Positions 22,284-34,530 of a stretch of DNA of 64,000 nt are shown piece by piece. The DNA lies in assembly GCA_001643675.2 (NCBI GenBank), contig LSRY02000017.1, forward strand, positions 1,240,001 through 1,304,000, read 5' to 3'. Both the position numbers and the translations under genes were made by a program. This stretch comes from Monocercomonoides exilis. Lineage: Eukaryota > Preaxostyla > Oxymonadida > Polymastigidae. Each line of letters opens with the position of its first letter. Within the stretch, counting starts at the first letter, position 1. The notes beneath the pieces were generated by a model that was not told where the DNA came from, searched no databases, and saw only the letters and a program-made list of their open reading frames with translations.

Positions 22284-22767
22284 TATGTGTGATTCTTTTT
22301 GTAATCATAACTTTTTTCGTTGTGATAATTATTGGGAAAATTTTTTGAAATTGAAAATGAATTCATCAATGAAGAATGAAAATCATTTCAATTCTATCAA
22401 AAATTAATATTTGATAAAAAAGAAAGACAGAGACGGTTTTTATAGGATTTGTCACTTTTCTGTGTTCATAAACTAAAATTTTTAAACAAAATAAATAAAC
22501 AGAATTATATGTACAAAAAAAAATTTAATTTAAAAAATAATCATCCAAAAGTCATTCTTTTATTTTTACAACATTTCACGATATGTTTGTGTTGTTATTT
22601 TCCGCAGATTTTGAAAATCTCGTACCCAAACAAACTCAAAAAAAAACAATAAGCAAAATAATAATTTTGATTTCAAGAAATAAGAAATGGGGTTTTTGTT
22701 ATTAATAAATGTGAAAGAAGAGAGTGAAAACTGCAAATGTCACACTACAATAAATTTAAAAAAAATA

Positions 22768-23026
22768 TGTGTGATTATTTTTGAAATCATATTTTTTCAT
22801 TCAAAAAATTTGGTGGAAAAATATTACTTGAATAGCAATAAAAAAAATTGAAAAGTGAAAAGGCTCATTGAATACATTTTTGTCTTTGATTCGGAAAAAC
22901 CATTTGTTTTTAAAAACAATTATCACACTTTTTCTCTTTTTTAAATAAAATATTTTTTCAGAAAACAAACAATTATTGAAAAATCAACACCCCGAAAAAA
23001 GATATGATTTCAAAAATTATCACCCA
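22768..23026. mobile_element. MITE copy 2, same family
   Basis: 259 bp with the same termini as copy 1 (left TGTGTGATTATTTTTGAAAT, right ending ATTATCACCCA) and TA duplications at 22766-22767 and 23027-23028. Nearly the same length as copy 1 and similar subterminal sequence, so the two are siblings. No coding capacity. Confidence 0.8.
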
Positions 23027-23030
23027 TATA

Positions 23031-23830
23031 CAGTCAAAACTGGATATAATCACGTCGAATATAATCACATTCGTTAATTGTCACATTTTTCGATGCACCG
23101 ACATTTTTGGCCTATTTTTCGTTAATTCTCCATCGCATATAATCACAGGGCTAAATATTATATAATCACATTTTTTATTAATATGGGTGATTTTTTCATT
23201 GAAAATAAAATTTCCTGATCAAAATTTCGAATATTCAGACTTATTTTAAGATACAGATTGTGCAAAAAAGACCGGCCAAGATCAATTTCTCAATAACCAC
23301 AAAAGGAATAATTCTGATAAATTTTCTCAAAACATATCTCATCAATATAAACTCATTTAATATACGAGACTTTCAAAACAGTTTCATTTGCGCTCAGAAA
23401 TAAATAATTATTAAAATTTCGGAGAAACTTGATTTTGAATTTCTCCGAAATTTCAAAAATTGATATTTCTGAGCACAAATGAAGCTGTTTTGAAAGTCTT
23501 GTTTATCAACTGAGTTTGTAATGATGAAATATATTTTGAGGAAAATTATCAGAATTATTCCTTTTGTGGTTATTGAGAATTTGATCTTGTCCGGTATTTT
23601 TTGCACAATCTGTATCTTAAAATAAGTCTGAATAATGTGTATTAATGATAAATAGTGTTGATTTTTTCGATAGATGTGTGCTAATGAAAAATAATTAAAA
23701 TGGAAAAATAGGCTCTAATTTTATTGATTAATTTTTTTTTTCTGTGAAAAGCAATATTGTATATATTCACAATCGGATATAGTCACAAAAAGTTGTGCAA
23801 AAACCAACGTGATTATATCCAATTTGGACT
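23031..23830. mobile_element. 800-bp non-autonomous Tc1/mariner-like element
   Basis: The left end CAGTCAAAACTGGATATAAT and the right end read inward, CAGTCCAAATTGGATATAAT, are imperfect terminal repeats of a type common in Tc1/mariner/pogo elements. TA flanks the left end, and CA (a decayed TA) the right. TATAATCACA-like subterminal motifs recur inside. The interior holds a separate long hairpin (23233-23633) rather than a transposase gene, which suggests nesting or a deletion derivative. Confidence 0.7.
23233..23633. repeat. Long imperfect hairpin nested in the 800-bp element
   Basis: Left arm about 23233-23427 and right arm about 23440-23633 are reverse complements with scattered mismatches and small indels. 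They start with ATTCAGACTTATTTTAAG and end with its complement. The loop is about 12 bases. It is clearly more diverged than the 18846-19851 foldback. Confidence 0.85.
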
Positions 23831-23877
23831 GCAATCCTGTAATAAAAAATTGTTTTTTTCATTTACAGAAAATGTTC

Positions 23878-23878
<1 letters not shown>

Positions 23879-23919
<41 letters not shown>
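23879..23919 (+). repeat. Poly-T homopolymer (41 T)
   Basis: Uninterrupted T tract about 50 bp beyond the right end of the Tc1-like element. Confidence 0.9.
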
Positions 23920-23920
<1 letters not shown>

Positions 23921-25013
23921 TGACAGACGAGGATTCATGTGATTTGTCAGGTCACAGAGGTATATTTTAAAGTGTTATTATCAAATTAAAATTAAAAATT
24001 ATTTTGTCACTTCATTTTTCAAAAAGACCTCTCACGTGGAATGAATCGCAGATGTTTGGCTTCTCGTTTTGAAGTTGTTTGTCAAGTATCAATTAAAAAA
24101 AAAAAAACAGCTGAGCGTTCAAATGAGATCAACAAATGAATGTTATCAGAATTGGCAATTGTTTGATAATTGTTTAATCGAAAATGTTGTCTTAATTTTT
24201 TAAAAGTTCCTTTTGTTTTATTTCAGGTGAAAACAAAAATTGTGAAATTTGATGAAAATTTCGTTCCAAAAAATCAAAAGTTTCCAGAATAGAAACAATA
24301 ACATTTTCAAACTTTTATTTCCATTCAAGAAGCATTTAGTGAAATGGAATAAAAATTTGATGAAAAATTTCAATTTTTATTTTAACCTGATTATTAAACA
24401 AAATGAACTTTTTAAAAAAATTCAGCAAATATTTTGCTGCTATGCGTATTTACTCATTTTCATAAATTTCAGTTTTCATTGAAAAAATATTTGGTTTATT
24501 TTTCAAATAGAGAATGAATACGAAAGATTTTCACATATGGGACAATATTTTTTGCTTCAAGAATTTTGTTCCACTCAAAAATTTCTAAGAATAATCTAGA
24601 ATTTTTAATATTTCTATATTATTTTTGCACGATAATGCAAGAATTACAATTATTCAATTACCGAAAACGTTTGGAACAAATCATTCAATTTTTCATAAAT
24701 TCAAAAATTCTGTCCCATATTCGAATAGTCCAGCTTCTCACGAAAGCTCAAAGCGAAGGACTTAAAAACTCCGTACTTTCACCAAATAAGAAATTGCATT
24801 CTTTTCGAAATTCTTATTATTTAATGTTAGTGATTTCACTTTTCTCCAAAATGAAAAAAAAAAAAATCATTGATGGGTTAAACTTAAAATTTAAAAAAAT
24901 ATTTTACAAAAAAAAATTGAAAAAAAAAAGAGGATCCTATTAATTTTTAATTTAGTAATTTGGACAAATAAAGATATCAATTAAGAGTGAAAAAATTAAA
25001 GAGTTTCTTTTCA
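23920..25013. other. AT-rich spacer
   Basis: Nothing recognised. A frame at 24566-24943 is Lys/Ile/Phe-rich and looks like chance coding of AT-rich DNA. The end is the 3' flank of the minus-strand gene at 25014. Confidence 0.6.
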
Positions 25014-26437
25014 TCAAACATTCACAAAGTAATCAGAAATATTAATTGGCAAATGAATAAAATATTCTTTGCTCAAATAATTAAATGTTTCATGAAGGCT
25101 AATAATTATATCTTCATATCCTTCTTTTTCCATTTTTTCAAATATCTCTTTTTTTATTAACTTTCTTTTTGGTTCGTATGTTTTAAAATCCTCCATTCTT
25201 TTTAATTTTCTTGAAATCATCAAATAGAAATTCAAGCAATCACATAAAATTTCACCATTTGATGTGGATTGAAGAATTTCCTCAAAAATCAAATCAACTG
25301 CCCCACCTTTCAACAAGTCATTAATTTTAATAACTTCAATTTCCGCTGCTTTTCTTAATAAATGAATGCATTGCTTACTAATTTCTCTGTGATCATCCCT
25401 TGATGCTCGAAATGCCTTAACAATGATGCTAATAAGTTCAGCATAACCCTCATTCCACAAGTGACAAAATTCAAAGTAAAGCGCCAACGTTTGAAACCAT
25501 CTCATCAAAGCAATCACTTCTTCCCTTTCTATTTCTCTCTTCCAATCGACACAACACAATAGCTCATCCAATTCTCTTGCTGCCTCTCTCACAAAACACA
25601 ATTCATTCACAATCATACCTTCCAAATTATTATCGTTGAATAATCTATTTATCAAAAATTGCCAAGCAGATTGATAGGCAAGTCGTTTCAGATTGTGATA
25701 CTCTTGATGATATTGGATGATCTCTTTGATTTCATTCAGATACAATTCTTGTTCCATAAACTTATGAAAATATTGTGAAAAAATTGAAAAAGAAACGTAA
25801 AATTTCACACTTCCCAATATCCAGCGCTACTCATTACCATCAATGCAGTTTCCACTTCATTCTGAGCTTCTTCGCTTTCCTCTTTCTTCAAGGCAACTTT
25901 TATGAGGCAAGGGATACAAATCGGCATTAATTCTGCTGAAATTGTGTTGATAAGAAAAAGATAGCATTCGCAGAGTTCAACTAAAAGCTTTTCATTTTTC
26001 CCTTCTCTTCTCTTTTCTTCATCAATAATCGTCTTCTTTAAACTTTTGCTCAACGAAGTTTCTCCAAAGTGCAGACTCCATACACATTTCATTTCTTTCC
26101 AATATCCAATAAACTTTAGCAAAATACATGTATTTTCAATGGACATTCTCCGTTTTTTTAACATTTTATGCGTTTTATTGAAAAGTACTTCTGTAAAAAC
26201 AGATTTGAATTCTTCTTTGTCCATCTCTTCCATTAATCTATTCGTCTCTTCTATTTTCTGTTTCTGCTCTTCCTTTTCACAATGCTCCAATTCATTAAAT
26301 AATTCTTCCAAAATTTAGGAAATATATCTTATAAAGTTCTTTCAAACAATAGAAAAAATTCACAAACTTGAAAACTTATCTCTGAGTGATAGCTCCTGAG
26401 TATCATCATTGGATTTGTCTTCATTGCACATTTCCAT
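25014..26437 (-). CDS. Unknown-family protein, paralogue A
   Basis: Three exons (26437-26368, 26304-25811, 25760-25014) give 436 residues starting MEMCNEDKSN. The protein is all-helical in character and charged. The N-terminal part has EEQKQKIEETNRLMEEMDKE, the middle EKKRREGKNEKLLVELCECY-like helices, then LYLNEIKEIIQYHQEYHN, and the C-terminus is EGYEDIIISLHETF...ISDYFVNV. Introns are 63 bp (donor GTTTGT) and 50 bp (donor GTGTGA). It is clearly homologous along its whole length to the plus-strand gene at 31712-33140, with introns at the same two places and phases. There are no catalytic motifs, signal peptide or membrane segment. Armadillo-like repeats are possible from the helix pattern, but I assign no function. 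From memory it resembles an expanded oxymonad-specific family. Confidence 0.8.
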
Positions 26438-27892
26438 CCTGTCTATTATTAGCAACGATCAATTTACCGCAAAATTTCAAATAAAAAACAAAATAACAAA
26501 AACAAAATTGTTGATTATTGATGTAATAAAATTATAATTGTCAAACTCAATTCTTTTGCTTAATAAAAATCTGTGGTAAAAAAGAAATCGCAAAGAAGCA
26601 ACAATATTGGTCGTATTTAGCCAAATACGAAAGAGTTTAATTTCTTCCTGATCGAACCAAAAATAATTCATTTCATTGAAATGAATGGAATTTCGAATGA
26701 AAAATAGAATGAATTGGAAAATTTCTACATATTTGACATTGAACATCAAAGCCATTTGAAGAAGAAATTTTTTTTATTTCAACGTTCTGAGCTACATGAA
26801 GAGTTGGCATTTAAGTTATTTAAAAAACTTTACAAAGGAGAGACAAAAAAGAGACAGTGCGCACATTAATCTGTGAATTCCAACATCTCTGTCAATTAAA
26901 AGCCAAATATTAGAAAATCATTTTGAAACTTATTTTTAGAGTTATCTGGAAACTTTACTTCATCGAAAAAAAATTTTCCGTTATATTGTTGTGTTTGCTG
27001 GTTTCTTTGGACATTTCAAATTTAATGTGTTGAGTAAAGTTATAAGCTATCGGGATAATTTTGTTATTAGTTCCTTTCTTGAGTGGGTTGTCCATGCTGA
27101 AGGTGGATTGATGAAGAGGATTAAGGTTTCATCAATTCACATTTTTTTTTTGATATTCGGGCATGTGATAGTTGGATGCCTTAGGAACTGTATCAAGACA
27201 ACAATGGACAACATTATTAATTGAACATTGAAAGAGATTTAATTCCAAAAGGCTTTGCGGTTGAGCGAAGATGAAAAAATACGAGAAGGCGAAGGAGATT
27301 GAGAGGACAAGCAGAACAAAGTGCATGGGGAATTTTAAGTTCGTTTTAATCTATTTTAAACTTCGTGGAGATGCCAATTGATGAGTCTTTTTCTGTGAAG
27401 ACGCTTGCTACGTTTTCTGGAAAATCATCATTTTGGGTTGTTTTGATAATTGTTGTTGATTCTCCAATTTCAGTGGGATTTCGAGAAAGACGGAAACAAT
27501 TTTAGTGATGCCGGAGTGAATATATCAAAATAAAATAGACTACAATTGAAATGGTTGATCAAAATAAGGTGCATCATTCAATTTGTTGCTGTATTTGTAA
27601 CGTTTTTTATTTGAAAAATTAACTAAAGAAAAAGAAAAAAAGAAATCAATAAAAATAAAAATAAATCGAACTTTCTCGGAAATTATAATTTCATTTTTTC
27701 ATTTTCATTTTTTCTTTCTTTTCTTTCTTTCTGTTTTGGTGTTGCAACTCAGTTCTTTTGACTTCAGTTTATAAAAATTAACGTCTGGGAAGAAATGATA
27801 AAAAACACGCTGCTTCAATCAGAGAGGCTACAAGATGAGCTTGAAAAAAAGGATATTTCCTCATAAAGAATACAAGCTTTTATTTGTGATTT

Positions 27893-27914
27893 CTTTTCTC
27901 TCTTTCTCTCTTTT

Positions 27915-27949
<35 letters not shown>

Positions 27950-27967
27950 CTGTCTGTCTGTCTTTTT
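27893..27967 (+). repeat. Pyrimidine microsatellite (TTTC)n with TCTG units
   Basis: Run of TTTC repeats passing into TCTG repeats, almost pure pyrimidine on the plus strand. Confidence 0.85.
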
Positions 27968-28056
27968 TATCTGGATAATCAATATAATTTTCATATGGAT
28001 AATGATTTTTTAAGAAAACAGACTATTGCACATATTTTGTTTTCTTTAAGGAAAAA

Positions 28057-28058
<2 letters not shown>

Positions 28059-28109
<51 letters not shown>
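28059..28109 (+). repeat. Poly-A homopolymer (51 A)
   Basis: Uninterrupted A run. There is no clear retroelement body upstream and no target duplication that I can define. Confidence 0.9.
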
Positions 28110-28110
<1 letters not shown>

Positions 28111-28489
28111 ACAGCAATCAAGTCAAAAGTGACATTCACCTCATCTTATTTTGATCAATGCATTTATTCACATTTTTTAATGTTCGAGAAAACCAGTTAT
28201 TTTTTTTTTATGAACCCATTTTTCAATTCTGTCCATCAAATCATTCAAGCTTTAAGCAAAGATTGTTATTCAAAGAAAATAAAAATGATGAATATTTAGA
28301 GAACTTTATTTATTTCGAAAAACGAAATTCACAATAAAAATCAAAATAAAAATATTATTCAATTTCTAAAACAACATCCCAATTTTTGAAATTATTCGAA
28401 TTCAGTTCATATTTTTTTAAAAGAAATATTAAACAAATGAATATAGAGCTTTTTTTGTCTATATTTATTTCACACAACCAGTTCCTGAA

Positions 28490-30580
28490 CTTCCACATCC
28501 TTAAATGGCCTATATGAAGCAGGACTAATCGACAAAAGCCAGCCGCTGACAATGCAACTGTATTAAAGAGTAACAAAGGCAATTGGATGCTGAGAGGCTG
28601 TGGGCGTGAAGACGAAAACAGTGTTTTTATCAACGAAGAAGAAGGAATAATTGCGGAACAAGCATTTTTTGCAGGAAAAGATGCGACAATGATTGATATA
28701 AGCGATAGCAACAACGCGTCACCTAAACTGTGAGTGAATGAAGCAGATAAAAGGGAAGAACCAGAATTGGCGCATTGAACAGAGAGAAAGATGGTGCTGA
28801 ACTGCTTGAGAACCCTATGCAAACCACTTTTGCTGTTTAGTAGCTCAACTGCGTTAAACAGCATCAAATTTCCCTTTGCTGCGCAGACAGCCAACAGAAG
28901 TGGAGGAAGCTTGTACTAATGGGGTGCAGTGAATGGCAAGGGAGGCATCTGATGCGACAATACGACATTCGATGGGAATGGCGAGTGCACACAGGAACGA
29001 GGAGAATTCTCTATGCTGTAACATACGAAGTACGCAAGGCAGATCATTGTCAGGAACTTTTTTGAAGAGAAGCATCAGAATTGCTTTTGACACCTCTGGT
29101 TCGAACATCCCAAAGAGTCTCCTCTTCATCCAGGTTTCCTTCTCTATCGTATGCAGAGTTCGGGAATCAAACAGCATTATGAATATTCCTCCCTTCAGTC
29201 TAGTTCCGATGTCCACCATCATTCGTTACCGTTGCGCATTCCAAAAGCAGAGGTATTCATCCACTCTGAGTATGAGGAGCGTGTTTCGAGCAATGGAAGA
29301 ATGCAGGAAGAAGGAGGTCATGATGCCTTGCGTGTTATTCTTAAGCTGTTGAATTGGACTGTTTCTGTATGTTCTGTTTGTTCAATGTTTGTTTTGAAGG
29401 CTGAGAAGATGAAAAAGGCGACTTTCGTTGCCAGAACGTAGATGATTGAGGAGAAGTTGAAGCAGATGAGTCTGATGTCATTCCGAATGCTTTGGAAAGT
29501 GGATTTTTGCTTGTCTGAAGTTATAATCCTGCAACTACCTGAACAGTTCCAAGAGTCGAAGAAAGACATTTCATCAAATAGAGAGAATTGAGAAGGTTAA
29601 AGTGTTTATGGTTTCTCTTTCTCCTTTTAGCTCATTCTGTCCGCCTCACTCTCTTCAAACAGAAGATGTTCTTCGTATTTCCCGTAGAATGGTGCATCGG
29701 TTGTGCTATCTTCGTTGTCTCCCTCTTCGTCTCACTCCGTCTTCCACTCATCCCCGAATAAGAGGCACACGCAGAATTAGTCGAATTTCCTCTGCTGTTG
29801 AGTTCCTGCTTTGCCTTCGTCAATTTCTTCTTTTCTACTACGTTAAAGTGTTTACACAGTATCATTGAGGCAATGTTTAACTGTGATGCTTAATCGTATG
29901 CAGATACCATCGGAATATATATCTGTAACAGGATGCTCAAAATTTTGATTGCTTTGTCCAAAAATAGAAAGAGAAAGAGAATAGATAGCACTCACTCTCA
30001 TCTGCCACAATTGGCACAACCACCCCGGTGTACAACGTCAGGCTTCCAAGAGAATTAAATGTATTCAAGTTATATATCGATTCATCCCGTCAAATCCAAC
30101 TGTGAAAGCAGTTGGGTCTTCTGGAGTCATGATGATTACGATATACATCTCCTGTGCATGAAGAGGAGAGTGTGGCGAGATAAAATGTTGAAGATAAAGA
30201 TAGCGACCTGGTTATGCGCTTTTTGACAGTTTGGCAGTGTATTTTGTTCTGTTTCTGCTACAATCCGCAACATTATCATCTCAAGCATTCTTTTCGCTGA
30301 ATGCTTCGTCTCTTTCCCAACATCCTGCCTGATGCATCCAATGACTTCTGAATGGGCATACATCGAACATCCATCTTCGATTGGACGGACAATCAGACAA
30401 GGGTTAAGATGGCTTTGGAAGAGGAAAGAAGAAGAAGAAGATGATAGTTGCGGTGATGAAGTGGAGAAGAGATGGGAGTTGTGTGCTAAATGCTGATGAG
30501 AAAGCGAAGAAGAAGTAGTAGTGGAAGTTGAATAAAAAAAAGACAGAAGAACGATGTTATTAAAAGGGATCAAAAGCAGG
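28490..30580. pseudogene. Decayed coding remnants of unknown protein(s)
   Basis: GC content and codon-like composition rise compared with both flanks, but no frame stays open beyond 60-140 codons. On the plus strand a disrupted frame at about 28870-29030 contains SGGSLY, GAVNGKGGI and NTTFDGNG, separated by TAA and TGA. This Gly/Asn pattern is reminiscent of beta-helix (pectin-lyase-like) surface proteins. On the minus strand, 30573-30136 and a segment ending MNRYIT, then NSLGSLTLYTGVVVPIVA in another frame, also look like protein remains. Strand and identity cannot be settled by eye. I read this as one or more large genes in decay. Confidence 0.4.
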
Positions 30581-31711
30581 TTGTCATTCCGAGGAAGTCT
30601 AGATAAACCAGCACGCTTTTTTGTCTGTTCTTTTAGCGAATATCGTGAATGTGCAAGAAAAAAAATTATTGAAGCAATTCTTGTTTCGTTCGATATTTTT
30701 CGTTAAAGTGTGTGTGAAATAGAAGCTGTTGATCTTTATTTCACATGATCCAACATCATGAAAAAATAAATCTTACCTTTATTTTGAATCTTCCATAAAA
30801 TATTGGTTTTTTCTTACTATTACAAAATACAGAAGATAACTTTGCAATAATGCTGCCAATTTCCGGTCTCATTGCTTAATGGGTTATAATGCTTCTTTTC
30901 ACGATAGATATCCCTCCTTCAAAATTGCCATTCAAATTCCTTGTCAAAAACACCACAAATTGTTTCTCTTTCCTTATTTTCCGAAATACAATAAAAATTT
31001 GGTTGTTCTCCATTTTCCATATAATTCCATCCTCTTTTTCACTCATTCATTAAATAACTTTATGAGTAAATTATCATCTCTTGTTCTAAATAAAAATTAT
31101 GAAGCATGACACTGGTATAAATTCTCCTATTTCATAATTTTAATTCAATAATCACCTCTATTCTCATCGTCATGCTCTCCAAAGCGAACATTGGTCATTT
31201 TAATAATTTTCCAAATTCCTGAAGTTTGGAAAGGTTACAAATAGGAATATCTTCGCAATCGATAGAACAATAAAAAATGCATGCATTAATATTTTTTCAT
31301 TCAAAAATGAAATTGTTGCATTTTGTCTGCAATCCAATTTCAAAAACATGACGAAAGCATTCCAAAATCAACGCATCTCCATCATTGCCTGTCCCTACCA
31401 CACATAATAATATCGCCTGCTCTGCAGAAAATATTCGCTTACCGATCTCTGATTTTAAAAAGGAATATTTTTGTTCTTTCAAATCTGATGATCTGAATTT
31501 CCATTACTGCAAATCAAAAAAGATTTATCGTTTTTTCTTTCTTTGTAACGCCTTGGCAAATAATACTAAAATTTTTGAATGGTATAACAATTTAAAATTT
31601 CGTAGTTGTTTTGAGTTTATATTTTGCCCAAATTTCTTCTTTCCAATGATATGCGGATTCAATACGAATTACGAATATTCGTTGTTTTCCGTCTGCAATG
31701 TGCTTTCAAAA
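30581..31711. other. AT-rich spacer upstream of paralogue B
   Basis: Short unconnected frames only. The last 300 bases include a coding-looking plus-strand frame (31385-31777) that overlaps the first exon of the next gene in another frame and is probably chance. Confidence 0.5.
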
Positions 31712-33140
31712 ATGCAGGCAACGAGTGAAACCGAAAGGTTAAATGGTTTGTGCTCATTATTGCATTTGAATTCATGATTATTGGATTTCATTTATTCTAT
31801 CTTTTCATAAAAGAAATGTTTTCTGAATTTGAACGTTGCACTGTCGTTGAACAGAAACAGAAAATTGAAGAAATGAATGGAATAATAGACGAGATGGACA
31901 AAGAAGAACTTAAATTCGTTTTCGCAACAGAGATGTTCAATAAAATCCACCAAATAATTGAAGAAAAGAAATTATCAATGGAAAATGTAATTTTGCTATT
32001 GAAACACATGGGATATTGCATTAAGCTGAAAGGAGTTTATGTTAGTAGCTATGAAAAATCTTCGTTGTGCAAAAGATTTGAGAAGATGATTATTGAAGAA
32101 GAAAAAGAAAAAGAAGGAAAAAATGAAAAATTGCTGGTTGATCTTTGTGAATGTTATCCTTTATTTTATGACGAATGCACGGACATTCCAGAAACAATAA
32201 TTGGGATTTGTGGGAAATACCTTATGAAAGCAGCATTGAAGAAAGAGGAAAACGAGGAGACACAAAAAGAAGTGGAAATTGCTTTGATGGCTTTGAGAAA
32301 CCTTCATGAATATTCTGTGTGAGAATTTCTATTTCATTTTTGATATTATTGATATGCCCCCTAATTTTTAATTAGAAATCGGATAAAGAAATATATACAT
32401 GCGAGATAAAAGAGATCATTCAATATCATCAGAAGCATCATAACCTAACATCGCTTGCTTATCAAACAGCTTGGCAGTTTTTGATTAGCAGATTTTACTA
32501 TGGAGAAATCTTGGAAGTTGTTATTGCAAATGAGCTTCATTTTGTGAAAGAGGCAGTAAAAGAACTGGAAGAGCTTGAGAAGTGTGTGGATTGGAAGAGA
32601 AAAGAAGAAGGAAAAAAAGAAAAAGAAAACAAAAAAGAGCTTCTTTTGATAAGATGGCTGGGAACATTGGACGGTTTCTTATCTTCATGCGAATTGTGGA
32701 ATGAAGCGTATTCTGGGCTTATCAGCAGCATTACTCAGGTACTTCGAGCAGCAAAAGTGAATAATGGGGGAATTGGCTGGTGGTGTATTAATTTGCTTAA
32801 AAGAGCAGTTGATAGCAGTTCTGTAAAAATTGATGACTTACTGAAAGGAAGAGCCATTGATGCTGTTTTGGAGGCGATTCAGAGGGTAACATTGGATAAC
32901 AGTGAGGTAAGTGAAAGCATGCATTTCTTTCTCTTATTTCAAAAACAATTCAAAAAAGTGGAGGATGACGAGATCGAAAAAGAAAAAAGAAAGGCGTTGT
33001 CAAAGATCATTGAAAAGATGGAAGAAGAAGGATATGAAGATATCATCACAAGCTTTTGTGAATTACTTCATTTTCTTTGGGTAAATAAATGTTATCGACA
33101 TTTATCGTTGGATATTTCTGATTATTTTGTGAACATTTAA
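31712..33140 (+). CDS. Unknown-family protein, paralogue B
   Basis: Three exons (31712-31745, 31814-32316, 32376-33140) give 433 residues starting MQATSETERLN. It aligns end to end with paralogue A: VEQKQKIEEMNGIIDEMDKE, then GKNEKLLVDLCECY, IKEIIQYHQKHHN, VDWKRKEEG, KIDDLLKGRAID, EGYEDIITSFCELL and the terminal ISDYFVNI. Both introns sit at the same positions and phases as in A, with the same donor types (GTTTGT, GTGTGA). The two genes are about 5 kb apart in opposite orientation, with decayed DNA between them. The helical, Lys/Glu-rich make-up, lack of catalytic motifs and absence of targeting signals give no functional clue. The first short exon is the least certain part. Confidence 0.78.
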
Positions 33141-34530
33141 GGAAATGAGATGTTACATATTTTGAAACTCAAAAATTTCTTTCTTCTTCTTCTTTTCTTT
33201 ATTAAAAATCTTCTTCAAATGATTCGTCCTCTCAAAGTTTCATAAAAAGAATTAATATGCACATGTATATTTTTCGACTTCAGCAACATTTTCTCTTCTC
33301 TTTTGAACAATTTGTGCTCTTCGGATTTTTCCTTCACTTTCTCATAATCGACAAGTCTTCATTGAACTGAAGAAGAGAAATCAAAACCCAATGATGAAAA
33401 GATGATTTGTGAAATGAATGCGATTGATAAGATAAAGATGCTTTCTTTTGGTGTTTGAAGAGCTGACTGTAGCTTCTCAACCATAAAAGTTCAATTGCTA
33501 TTAAAATATCTTCTTCCAATATTACTCGTCAAACAGTCAACAAGAAAATAATATCTTCAGCCAATTCCGAATGAGAAAGAGAAAAGAAGGCTTCACAAAA
33601 AACGAAGAAAAGAAATACATTTTCAACAAAACAGGTTTTTATTTCCAATCCAAAGGCTTTTATTTGCCCTTATTGTCATCATTCTTCAGCAGTTCAGTTT
33701 CTTCAAACAGCACAAATTAATTTTTAGAATTGAATGTTCACAAAACTGCTCAATTCAACAGTGGTTGAAACAATAACACCTGATTGATATTCATCCTCTT
33801 TCTTTGAGGATGATGATAGAACTGAAAAGAAAGGAAGAGCAATTTGAAAAAGAAGAAGAAAAAAGAAAGACAAAGAATAATCAAAAAGATTGATGTTATT
33901 CTTCTTCCTCCTCCTTATTTGACAATGTTAATTCCTCATTTTCCCCCTTTTCCATGAAAAATTAATGAAATCTATATTTTTCAGGAACATAGCTTGCTGC
34001 TTTGATTTTTATTTGAAAGAGAAAATTTCCTTCTGTAATAGTAATGATAATTTTCAATTTATCACGGATTATAACAAATCCTCTCATCAGCACATACAAC
34101 TCTATTTTAGCTTCTTTCCTATTTATCATATTTTAAGATAAAAGCAATGATCGAAGTTCCACCTTTCACATATCTTCTCCAGCTATTTCGTTAAATATCA
34201 TGTTTGTTCACAAAAACAAATAGAAAATTCTCTTCCATTCAAGTCAATTTAAATATCCAACAATGTTTAAAACAATCATTATTTAAAAAGACACAATTCC
34301 ACCTTTTTCATAAAAAAATTTTTCGAATCTTCAACAAAATATGGGTGCATTTATTGAAATTGGGATTAATTAGATCAAGTCGATTATAAAGTTTGTTTAA
34401 AATTAGTTATTTTGTTGGTAAACATCATAATTTTAATATCGTTTCACTACAATTCTCGTTATCTTTATTCTTTTTAAAAAATATACTGAATCTAAATTTT
34501 TTTTCTGATTTTTTCGATGAATTATGTTAG
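33141..34530. other. AT-rich spacer
   Basis: No gene recognised. Short frames at 33334-33519 and 34204-34389 have no conserved features. The last 100 bases are presumably promoter and 5' UTR of RPS24. Confidence 0.65.

Larger units (their letters stand above)
26438..28489. other. Gene-poor AT-rich region with short coding-like fragments
   Basis: Mostly AT-rich. Between about 26990 and 27510, short stretches on the plus strand have balanced codon use (for example a 44-codon frame from 27371, MPIDESFSVKTLATFSGKSS...), but they are broken by stops and shifts, as in a decayed gene. A pyrimidine microsatellite (27893-27967) and a poly-A tract (28059-28109) follow. No intact gene was seen. Confidence 0.5.

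Noticed and set aside
24566-24943. 125-residue frame as a gene
   Set aside because: Lys/Ile/Leu/Phe-dominated composition equals that of random AT-rich DNA, with poly-A codon runs and no conserved motif.
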